44,498 bases of DNA from Silicimonas sp. (GTDB lineage Bacteria > Pseudomonadota > Alphaproteobacteria > Rhodobacterales > Rhodobacteraceae), in NCBI GenBank assembly GCA_022340315.1, contig JAJDOD010000128.1, forward strand, positions 1 through 44,498, read 5' to 3'. The notes below the pieces were generated by a model. That model did not search any database. It saw nothing but the letters and a program-made list of their open reading frames with translations, and was not told the DNA's origin. Below are positions 37,599 to 44,498 of this stretch, in pieces (within the stretch, counting starts at the first letter, position 1; each line of letters starts with the position of its first letter). The translations under genes and the position numbers were made by a program.

Positions 37599-39937
37599 GC
37601 GTCGCGAAGCCGCTGCCGCATGATGCCGCCCGCCTGCACGCGACCGGGCAGGCCCGCTATGTCGACGATATCCCGAGACCGGAAGGCGCGTTGCACCTTG
37701 CGTTCGGTACATCCCAGGTCGCGCATGCGCGGATCACGGGCATGGACCTGTCGGCTGTCTCGGCTGCGCCGGGCGTTGTCGCCGTTCTGACCGCCAGTGA
37801 CCTGCCCTTTGCCAACGACGTCTCGCCCGCCCCGTCTCCCGAGCCCTTGCTCGCAGACGGAACGGTGCATTTCGTCGGCCAACCGGTGTTTCTCGTCATT
37901 GCGACAAGCCATCTGGCGGCGCGCAAGGCGGCGCGCCTGGGCAAGATCGCTTACGAGGAATGGCCGGCGCTTCTGAGCATAGACGAGGCGTTGCAGGCGG
38001 ACAGCCGTTTCGAGGAAGGGCCGCGCATCTACACCTGCGGCGATGCGTCGGCGGCGATCTCGGCAGCGCCCAGGCGATTGAAAGGCTCGATCGAGATCGG
38101 CGGGCAGGAGCATTTCTACCTGGAAGGCCAGGCGGCCCTGGCGCTTCCGCAGGAAGGCGGCGACATGATCGTGCATTCCTCGTCGCAGCATCCGACCGAG
38201 ATCCAGCACAAGGTAGCGGACGCGCTGGGCGTGCCGATGAATGCGGTGCGCTGCGAAGTGCGGCGCATGGGCGGAGGGTTCGGCGGCAAGGAAAGCCAGG
38301 GCAATTCTCTCGCGGTTTCCTGCGCTATTGCCGCACGGCTGACCGGACGGGCCTGCGCGATGCGCTATGACCGAGACGACGATTTCACCATAACCGGCAA
38401 ACGGCACGATTTCCGCATCGACTACGAAGTTGGCTTTGACGGTGAGGGACGGATTCTGGGGGTCGCGTTCCTGCAATATTGCCGGTGCGGCTGGTCGATG
38501 GACCTGAGCCTGCCGGTGGCCGACCGCGCGATGCTTCATGCGGACAACGCCTATTACATTCCGAACATGCGGATCGAAAGCCACCGGCTGAAGACCAACA
38601 CGCAGTCGGCCACCGCCTTTCGCGGCTTCGGCGGACCGCAGGGCATGGTGGGGATCGAGCGGGTGCTCGACCACGTGGCACATGCCGTGGGGCGCGATCC
38701 GCTCGAGGTGCGGCGGCTCAATTACTATGCCGCGCCGATGCCGGAAGGGCCGGGAACGGGAAAGCGTTTCGGGGGCGAGTATTCTCCGAAACCAGAAGAA
38801 ATCGGCTCGCAGAAAACCCACTATGGCCAGCCGGTCGAGGACTTCATTCTGCATGAGCTGACCGAGCGGCTGGCCGAAACCAGTGACTATTCCGGGCGAA
38901 AGGCTGCTGTCGCGAACTGGAACAATCAGAACTCGATCCTGAAGAAGGGTCTGGCGCTGACCCCGGTGAAATTCGGGATCAGTTTCACGCTGACGCATCT
39001 CAACCAGGCCGGCGCCTTGGTGCATGTCTATGCTGACGGCTCGATCCATCTGAACCACGGCGGGACCGAGATGGGGCAGGGCTTGTTCCAGAAGGTTGCG
39101 CAGGTCGCGGCCCAGCGGTTCGGGGTCGGAATGGAAAGGGTGAAGATCACCGCCACCGACACCGCGAAGGTGCCGAACACATCCGCCACCGCCGCGTCCT
39201 CGGGCTCGGACCTGAACGGCATGGCGGTGAAAGCGGCCTGCGACACGATCCGGGACCGGCTGGCGGTTTTCGTGGCGGAACGCGCCCAGACCGATCCCGC
39301 TTCTGTGCGGTTCGAGGGTGGCAAGGTGCACGTGGGCGCCGAGGTCCTGGACTTCGATTCGGTTATCAAAGACGCCTACATGGCGCGCGTCAGCCTCTCG
39401 GCCACAGGCTTCTACAAGACGCCCAAGGTTGAGTGGGACCGGATCAAGGGCGAGGGGCGGCCGTTCTTCTATTTCGCCTACGGCGCCGCCCTGACCGAGG
39501 TCGTGGTCGATACACTCACGGGCGAGTACCGCATCCTGCGGGCCGATATCCTGCACGATTGCGGGGCCTCGCTGAACCCGGCGCTGGACATCGGACAGAT
39601 CGAGGGCGGCTACGTGCAGGGTGCGGGCTGGCTGACGACCGAGGAACTTGTCTGGGACGACAAGGGAGTTCTCAGGACCCACGCGCCCTCCACCTACAAG
39701 ATCCCGGCCTGTTCGGACCGGCCCGAGGTGTTCAACGTCGCGCTCTGGGACGGCCAGAACCGCGAGGAGACGATCTATCGTTCCAAGGCGGTGGGGGAAC
39801 CGCCGCTGATGCTGGGAATCTCGGCGCTGATGGCACTTTCCGACGCAGTGGCGGCCTGCGGGTCGGACTATCCCGATCTCGATGCGCCTGCGACGCCGGA
39901 GCGGGTTCTGATGGCGATACGGCAGGTGCAGCAGTGA
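37595..39937 (+). CDS. xdhB: Xanthine dehydrogenase large (molybdopterin) subunit
   Basis: This 780-residue protein has the length of bacterial XdhB. It oxidises hypoxanthine and xanthine to uric acid. The segments [14 protein letters not shown] near residue 227, [12 protein letters not shown] near 343 (substrate Arg), [15 protein letters not shown] and the catalytic Glu in [12 protein letters not shown] near residue 730 are present. The stop overlaps the GTG start of xdhC. Confidence 0.96.
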   Translation: MSVAKPLPHDAARLHATGQARYVDDIPRPEGALHLAFGTSQVAHARITGMDLSAVSAAPGVVAVLTASDLPFANDVSPAPSPEPLLADGTVHFVGQPVFLVIATSHLAARKAARLGKIAYEEWPALLSIDEALQADSRFEEGPRIYTCGDASAAISAAPRRLKGSIEIGGQEHFYLEGQAALALPQEGGDMIVHSSSQHPTEIQHKVADALGVPMNAVRCEVRRMGGGFGGKESQGNSLAVSCAIAARLTGRACAMRYDRDDDFTITGKRHDFRIDYEVGFDGEGRILGVAFLQYCRCGWSMDLSLPVADRAMLHADNAYYIPNMRIESHRLKTNTQSATAFRGFGGPQGMVGIERVLDHVAHAVGRDPLEVRRLNYYAAPMPEGPGTGKRFGGEYSPKPEEIGSQKTHYGQPVEDFILHELTERLAETSDYSGRKAAVANWNNQNSILKKGLALTPVKFGISFTLTHLNQAGALVHVYADGSIHLNHGGTEMGQGLFQKVAQVAAQRFGVGMERVKITATDTAKVPNTSATAASSGSDLNGMAVKAACDTIRDRLAVFVAERAQTDPASVRFEGGKVHVGAEVLDFDSVIKDAYMARVSLSATGFYKTPKVEWDRIKGEGRPFFYFAYGAALTEVVVDTLTGEYRILRADILHDCGASLNPALDIGQIEGGYVQGAGWLTTEELVWDDKGVLRTHAPSTYKIPACSDRPEVFNVALWDGQNREETIYRSKAVGEPPLMLGISALMALSDAVAACGSDYPDLDAPATPERVLMAIRQVQQ

Positions 39938-40845
39938 GTTTCGAGCGGGATACCATGCTTGCCGGGCCACTGCCCGTGGCGCGGGTGGTGATCACCTCGC
40001 GCAAGGGGTCGTCGCCGCGCGAGGTGGGGACGTCGATGCTGGTCTGGGCCGACCGCGTGGAGGGTACCATCGGGGGTGGCGCCCTGGAGCTGCAGGCCAT
40101 CGCGCAGGCCCGCGAGGTGTTGGAGAGCGGCGTGCCGAGAGTGCATCGGCAAGCGCTCGGGCCGGACCTGGGCCAGTGCTGCGGCGGTGCGGTGACGACG
40201 CTGATCGAGCGGTGGGATCGGCAGGCGCTGGAGGCAATCGAAGGTGCGGTGATCAGGCCCATGCCGGGCACCGAGGGAGAGATGCCTGCTGCGTTGATGC
40301 GAAGGGAAGTCACTCAACCTGGCGTGACAGAGGGCTGGATGGCCGAACCTGTCGCGGCCCCCGCGCGCGAGATCTGGGTTTGGGGCGCGGGGCATGTGGG
40401 CACGGCTTTGATGAATGTTCTCATGCCCTTGCCGGGATTCCGACTGACCTGGGCCGATCCCGATCCGGCGCGGTTTCCGACGGGATTGCCCGATCACGTC
40501 AGAACGCTTGCGGCTGAGAACCCCGCCGACCTTGCCAACCTGGCACCGGCGGAGGCCGAACATTTCGTGATGACCTACAGCCATGCCATCGACCTCGATA
40601 TCTGCCATCGCGTCCTGTCGCGGCCGTTCCGGTTTCTCGGGCTTATCGGGTCGAAGTCGAAAAGCGCCCGGTTCCGGTCGCGGCTGAGCGCGTTGGGGCA
40701 CTCGCCTGCACAGATCGAACGGATGATATGTCCGATTGGCGATCCGTCCCTTGGGCGGCACCCGCAAGCGATTGCGCTTGGCGTGGCGACGGGCATACTG
40801 CGGGGCGAAACGCTGGGGGCGGCAATCATGGACAAAAGCGCGTGA
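39934..40845 (+). CDS. xdhC: Xanthine dehydrogenase accessory protein XdhC
   Basis: This 303-residue protein binds molybdenum cofactor, promotes its sulfuration and inserts it into XdhB. The N-terminal motif SSPREVGTSMLVW, the GTIGGGALE segment and GQCCGGAVTT near residue 80 are typical, and the C-terminal Rossmann-like half contains WGAGHVGTAL. The start is GTG 39934 in a GTGA overlap with xdhB; an ATG at 39955 is an alternative. The stop overlaps the ABC gene by GTGA. Confidence 0.94.
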   Translation: MSFERDTMLAGPLPVARVVITSRKGSSPREVGTSMLVWADRVEGTIGGGALELQAIAQAREVLESGVPRVHRQALGPDLGQCCGGAVTTLIERWDRQALEAIEGAVIRPMPGTEGEMPAALMRREVTQPGVTEGWMAEPVAAPAREIWVWGAGHVGTALMNVLMPLPGFRLTWADPDPARFPTGLPDHVRTLAAENPADLANLAPAEAEHFVMTYSHAIDLDICHRVLSRPFRFLGLIGSKSKSARFRSRLSALGHSPAQIERMICPIGDPSLGRHPQAIALGVATGILRGETLGAAIMDKSA

Positions 40846-42359
40846 CGGCGCCTCTGCTTGAGGTAAAGGGCCTGCGGAAGGCCTATCCCGGCGTCGTGGC
40901 CAACGACGATGTCAGTTTCTCGATCGGGCGCGGCGAAGTGCATTCGCTTCTGGGCGAGAACGGTGCGGGCAAGTCGACGCTGGTGAAAATGGTCTATGGG
41001 CTTGTCCGGCCGGACGAGGGGTCGATGACCTTCGATGGCGCGGCTTTCGCGCCCACGAGCCCGCACGAGGCGCGGCGCACAGGTATCGCGATGGTGTTTC
41101 AGCACTTCTCGCTTTTCGAGGCGCTGGACGTGGCCGAGAACGTGGCACTTGGCATGGAAACGCCGCCGCCGATGCACACGCTGGCGCAGCAGATCCGCGA
41201 GGTGAGCGAGACCTACGGACTGCCCCTGAACCCCGACCGGCTGGTGGGCGATCTTTCTGCCGGCGAGCGGCAGCGGGTCGAGATCATCCGGTGTCTCTTG
41301 CAGGATCCGAAGCTTCTGATCATGGACGAACCGACCAGCGTGCTGACGCCGCAGGAGGTGGATATCCTTTTCGAAACGTTGAGGAAATTGCAAAGCGAAG
41401 GGACCTCGATCCTGTATATCAGCCATAAGTTGGAGGAAATCCGCACGCTCTGCGACGGCGCGACGATCCTGCGGCTGGGCAAGGTCGTCGGATCGGCGGA
41501 CCCCAAGGCGTCGTCGGCGCGCGAACTGGCGGCGATGATGGTGGGCGAGGAGCTGAAGGTTCCGGAGGCGCGCGCGCATCGTCTGGGAGAGGTGGCGCTG
41601 AAGCTGGACAACCTGTCGGTCGCCTCGCCAAGTGCATTCGGAACGTCGCTGAAGGGTGTCTCGCTGGAGTTGCGCAAGGGCGAGGTGCTGGGCGTTGGGG
41701 GCGTGGCAGGGAACGGGCAGGACGAACTTCTGGGCGCCCTGAGCGGCGAGTTGCGGGCCACGCCCGGTGCCGTGGTCCTTGCGGGTCAACCGATTGGCGG
41801 GCTTGGTCCGGTCGAGCGCCGGGCGCTGGGGCTGCTGGCCGCACCCGAGGAGCGGCTGGGCCACGCGGCGGCACCGAACATGAGCCTGACCGAGAACGCG
41901 GCCCTTTCGGGCTGGCTGCGGAAGGACATGGTTAACAGATCGTTAATCGACTGGCGGAAAGCGCGCGGTTTCGCGGGTGAGGTGATCAAGGCTTTCGATG
42001 TGCGCACACCTGGGACGGAAACGGCGGCGCGGGCCTTGTCGGGGGGGAACCTCCAGAAATTCGTGATCGGCCGGGAGATATTGCAGGCCCCGGATGTACT
42101 TGTGGTTAACCAGCCGACCTGGGGGGTGGATGCAAGTGCGGCGGCGGCGATCCGGCAGGCGTTGCTCGATCTTGCCGCAAACGGGGCGGCGGTGATGGTG
42201 ATCAGCCAGGATCTGGACGAGCTGATGGAGATCTCGACCAGTTTCGCCGCGCTGAACGAAGGGCGGCTGAGCCCGGTGCGGCCGGCCGAGGGACTGACGA
42301 TCGACGAGATCGGGCTGATGATGGGGGGCGCACATGGCATGGAGGTGGCGCATGTGTGA
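40842..42359 (+). CDS. Nucleoside/purine-type ABC transporter ATP-binding protein (tandem)
   Basis: This 505-residue protein has two ABC domains. The first has Walker A GENGAGKST (39-47), signature LSAGERQRVEIIR and Walker B LLIMDEPTS; the second has a degenerate Walker A (GVAGNGQDEL), signature LSGGNLQKFVIGREI and VLVVNQPTWGVD. This tandem form is typical of BMP/PnrA-family nucleoside importers and sugar importers. The start is GTG 40842, overlapping the xdhC stop. Coupling with xdhABC suggests the imported substrate is a purine base or nucleoside. The binding protein gene is not in the window. Confidence 0.92.
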   Translation: MTAPLLEVKGLRKAYPGVVANDDVSFSIGRGEVHSLLGENGAGKSTLVKMVYGLVRPDEGSMTFDGAAFAPTSPHEARRTGIAMVFQHFSLFEALDVAENVALGMETPPPMHTLAQQIREVSETYGLPLNPDRLVGDLSAGERQRVEIIRCLLQDPKLLIMDEPTSVLTPQEVDILFETLRKLQSEGTSILYISHKLEEIRTLCDGATILRLGKVVGSADPKASSARELAAMMVGEELKVPEARAHRLGEVALKLDNLSVASPSAFGTSLKGVSLELRKGEVLGVGGVAGNGQDELLGALSGELRATPGAVVLAGQPIGGLGPVERRALGLLAAPEERLGHAAAPNMSLTENAALSGWLRKDMVNRSLIDWRKARGFAGEVIKAFDVRTPGTETAARALSGGNLQKFVIGREILQAPDVLVVNQPTWGVDASAAAAIRQALLDLAANGAAVMVISQDLDELMEISTSFAALNEGRLSPVRPAEGLTIDEIGLMMGGAHGMEVAHV

Positions 42360-42368
42360 CGCTCGGGA

Positions 42369-42392
42369 CATGCGTATTTTTGAAGAGATGAA
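42369..42392 (+). repeat. Dispersed repeat core, copy E (upstream of first permease)
   Basis: The core TATTTTTGAAGAGATGAA, preceded by ATGCG, differs from copy D at one of 21 bases. No GC hairpin precedes it. It ends 3 bases before the GTG start of the permease, so its GAAGAGATGAAG part could act as the ribosome-binding region. Confidence 0.6.
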
Positions 42393-42395
42393 GAC

Positions 42396-43481
42396 GTGAT
42401 CCGGCTGGAGAAACGAGCCGCTCCCTCGCGCGTATGGTCCTACCTGACGCCGGTGGTCGCGGTGCTGGCGACGATGGTGGCGGGCGGTGTGATGTTCGCG
42501 CTGCTCGGCACTGAGCCAGTTGCGGCGATCAGGACGATCTTCTGGGACCCGGTCTTCGGGGAATTCGCGTTCTACTACCGGGGGCAGCTTCTGGTGAAGG
42601 CAGGGCCGCTGATCCTGATCGCGGTGGGTCTGGCGCTGGGGTTCAAGGCGGGCATCTGGAATATCGGCGCCGAAGGGCAGTACATCATTGGCGCTGTCTG
42701 CGGGGCGGCGGTGGGTCTGGCGTTCTACCCGATGGAGGCGCGCTGGCTGATCTTTCCGCTGATGGTGATCGCGGGCGCTGTCGGTGGTGTTCTTTGGGCG
42801 ATGATCCCGGGCATCTTGCGAACGCGGTTCAATACCAACGAGATCCTCGTGTCGCTGCTTCTGGTCTATGTGGCCGAGCAGATCCTGGCCTGGACGGCGC
42901 TGGGGCCGTTACGTAACCCTGACGGGTCGGGTTTTCCCGGCTCGCGGAACCTGCGGCAATACGAGAGCGCGGCGAATAACGAGCTGATCGCCGGGACGGG
43001 GATGCACTGGGGCGTTGTCGCGGCGTTCATCGCGGTGATTTTCGCCTATATCCTGCTTTCACGGCACCTGACCGGGTTCCATATCCGACTGGCGGGCGAA
43101 AGCCCGCGGGCGGCGCGGTTCGCGGGCGTCAACCCGAACCGGCTGATCCTGTTTTGCCTTGGGATTTCAGGGGCTTTGGCCGGGATGGCCGGGCTGTTCG
43201 AGGTGGCGGGGCCGTCGGGGCAGATCAGCATCGACTTCAACTCGAACTACGGGTTCACCGCGATCATCGTGGCCTTTCTCGGGCGGCTGCACCCGGTGGG
43301 CATCCTGCTGGCGGGCCTGCTGATGGCGCTGACCTATATCGGGGGCGAGGCGGCGCAGGCGACGCTGGGGCTGCCGGCGGCGGCGATCCAGGCGTTCCAG
43401 GGGATGTTGTTGTTCTTCCTCTTGGGTTTCGATGTCCTAACGAATTTCCGCGTGCGGTTCGGTGCGGGGGCGGCGGCATGA
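42396..43481 (+). CDS. ABC transporter permease, BMP/nucleoside type (first)
   Basis: This 361-residue protein starts at GTG 42396 (IRLEKRAAPSRVW). It has eight to ten hydrophobic helices and the branched-chain/simple-sugar permease family features: LGFKAGIWNIGAEGQYIIGA near residue 75, TRFNTNEILVSLLLVYVAEQ near 145 and HIRLAGESPRAARFAGVN near 228. It forms a heteromeric channel with the second permease downstream. It lies 36 bases after the ATPase gene. Confidence 0.92.
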   Translation: MIRLEKRAAPSRVWSYLTPVVAVLATMVAGGVMFALLGTEPVAAIRTIFWDPVFGEFAFYYRGQLLVKAGPLILIAVGLALGFKAGIWNIGAEGQYIIGAVCGAAVGLAFYPMEARWLIFPLMVIAGAVGGVLWAMIPGILRTRFNTNEILVSLLLVYVAEQILAWTALGPLRNPDGSGFPGSRNLRQYESAANNELIAGTGMHWGVVAAFIAVIFAYILLSRHLTGFHIRLAGESPRAARFAGVNPNRLILFCLGISGALAGMAGLFEVAGPSGQISIDFNSNYGFTAIIVAFLGRLHPVGILLAGLLMALTYIGGEAAQATLGLPAAAIQAFQGMLLFFLLGFDVLTNFRVRFGAGAAA

Positions 43482-43533
43482 TCGGAAATTGCGCGAATCG
43501 GCTGTTAATGCTGGGGGAAGTGCACGGATCCGG

Positions 43534-43608
43534 ACGTCGGTATCACGTCGGTATCACGTCGGTATTGCGTCGGTGCATGGTCGGTCGGGATGCCGTGGTT
43601 AACATGGC
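43534..43608 (+). repeat. 11-bp-period tandem repeat and two-part motif, copy 2
   Basis: Five successive 11-base units are present: ACGTCGGTATC twice, ACGTCGGTATT, then the decaying GCGTCGGTGCA and TGGTCGGTCGG (43534-43588). Overlapping and following are GTGCATGG (43574-43581) and ATGCCGTGGTTAAC (43590-43603), then ATGGCGCT. These pieces also occur at 11441-11520. The element fills the gap between the two permease genes and ends 28 bases before the second permease start. Confidence 0.75.
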
Positions 43609-43635
43609 GCTCGGTCGAAAGCGGGGGATTTCGTG

Positions 43636-44498
43636 ATGGATTTCGGCTCGATCAACCCCGTGCTGCTTATCGCCTCGCTCATGGTGGCCTCGACGCCCAT
43701 CCTGCTGGCTGCCATCGGGGAACTGGTGGTCGAGCGCTCGGGCGTGCTGAACCTGGGCGTCGAGGGGATGATGATCGTGGGCGCGGTCACCGGCTTCATC
43801 GTCGCGGTCGAGACCGGCTCGCCCGCGCTGGGCTTCGTGGCAGGCGCCGTCGGTGCGACGGTCCTTTCGATGGTCTTCGCGGTGCTGACGCAGGTATTCC
43901 TGTCGAACCAGGTGGCGACGGGTCTGGGGTTGACGTTGTTCGGGCTTGGGGTCTCGGCGCTTCTGGGACGTGAGTACGCGCAGCTTCGCACACCGGAATC
44001 GCCGCGGATGGAGTTTTTCGGATTGAACGAGTTGCCGGTTATCGGGCGGATCGTCTTCAACCAGCATCCGCTTGTCTACCTGTCGCTGATCCTCGTGATC
44101 GGCGTCTGGTGGTTCCTGCGGAGCACCCGTCCGGGGATGATCCTGCGCGCGGTGGGCGAGAACCATGACGCAGCCCATGCGCTGGGCTATTCAGTCGTTG
44201 CGACGCGGTTCGCCGCGATTGCCTTCGGAGGCGCCTGCGCCGGGTTGGGAGGCGCATTCCTGAGCCTGGTGATCGTGCCGCAATGGGTCGATGGGATCAC
44301 CGCGGGGCGGGGCTGGATCGCGCTGGCGATCGTGGTTTTCGCGTCGTGGAAGGCGTGGCGCGTTCTGCTTGGTGCCTACTTGTTCGGCGGTATCTCGGTT
44401 CTGCAGCTCAACCTGCAGGCGGCAGGTTTCGCGATACCGGTCGAACTCTTGTCCATGTCGCCATACCTGATAACCATTCTGGTGCTGGTCATCATCTC
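43636..44498 (+). CDS. ABC transporter permease, BMP/nucleoside type (second, truncated by window end)
   Basis: The reading frame is open from ATG 43636 to the last base (287 complete codons), so the C-terminus is missing; it is absent from the ORF track for that reason. MDFGSINPVLLIASLMVAST starts a typical second permease, with GELVVERSGVLNLGVEGMMI near residue 27 and LRAVGENHDAAHALGYSV near 169. The GGGGGA upstream can serve as the ribosome site. The 154-base gap to the first permease, holding tandem repeats, is unusually long for this operon. Confidence 0.9.
   Translation, partial: MDFGSINPVLLIASLMVASTPILLAAIGELVVERSGVLNLGVEGMMIVGAVTGFIVAVETGSPALGFVAGAVGATVLSMVFAVLTQVFLSNQVATGLGLTLFGLGVSALLGREYAQLRTPESPRMEFFGLNELPVIGRIVFNQHPLVYLSLILVIGVWWFLRSTRPGMILRAVGENHDAAHALGYSVVATRFAAIAFGGACAGLGGAFLSLVIVPQWVDGITAGRGWIALAIVVFASWKAWRVLLGAYLFGGISVLQLNLQAAGFAIPVELLSMSPYLITILVLVII

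Noticed and set aside
37544-39970. Antisense ORF of 808 residues opposite xdhB
   Set aside because: Same shadow pattern; XdhB on the plus strand has all its catalytic motifs.

Overview
This window is most of a photosynthesis gene cluster (PGC) from a high-GC alphaproteobacterium of the order Rhodobacterales, followed by a housekeeping and purine-catabolism region. The gene order (bchYZ-pufQBALMC-dxs, bchFNBHLM-lhaA-puhABC-acsF-puhE-hemA-cycA), a reaction-centre cytochrome gene pufC in place of pufX, the oxygen-dependent cyclase acsF, and the absence of bchE/bchJ from their Rhodobacter position point to an aerobic anoxygenic phototroph of the Roseobacter/Rhodovulum type. This placement is an inference from gene content; no rRNA gene is in the window.

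Layout. (1) 1-7448, plus strand: end of bchY, bchZ, pufQ, pufB, pufA, pufL, pufM, pufC and dxs. These encode chlorophyllide reductase subunits, the LH1 antenna, reaction-centre L/M/C subunits and the first isoprenoid enzyme. (2) 7517-11366, minus strand: bchG, a BCD-family MFS protein, bchP and idi, an overlapping operon for making and attaching the phytyl tail of bacteriochlorophyll. (3) 11637-12116: a small DUF3592-like membrane protein with no known photosynthesis role. (4) 12155-14370, minus strand: ppaA/aerR and ppsR, the cobalamin-binding antirepressor and the redox/light repressor. (5) 14646-30730, plus strand: bchF, bchN, bchB, bchH, bchL, bchM, lhaA, puhA, puhB, puhC, an unnamed small gene, acsF, puhE, hemA and a cytochrome c2-type gene. 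(6) 30969-35950: LysR regulator, OmpA-like protein, GNAT acetyltransferase, molybdopterin-binding protein, sfsA and map. (7) 36255-44498: xdhABC (xanthine dehydrogenase) translationally coupled to a nucleoside-type (BMP-family) ABC importer whose second permease runs off the window end.

How it works together. HemA makes 5-aminolevulinate. BchH, BchM, AcsF, BchNBL, BchF and BchYZ carry the Mg-branch to bacteriochlorophyllide. Dxs and Idi supply isoprenoids, and BchG and BchP attach and reduce the tail. LhaA and PuhB/C/E assemble the pigment-proteins encoded by puf and puhA, and PufC plus the soluble cytochrome c re-reduce the special pair. Three exact TGT-N12-ACA PpsR operators are visible, one at bchG and two between ppaA and bchF, each overlapping a TTGACA hexamer that points at its gene.

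Most interesting items. PufC carries only three CXXCH motifs, and spacing indicates heme 1 is the one lost. A possible H-type pseudoknot abuts the dxs ribosome-binding site. A five-copy hairpin-plus-core repeat family has one copy inside bchB, where it is translated in frame as the inter-domain linker. An 11-bp-period tandem repeat and a two-part motif are shared between the DUF3592 upstream region and the last permease gap. The usual bchE-bchJ slot is occupied by an unrelated gene. No CRISPR array, tRNA, rRNA or insertion sequence was seen.
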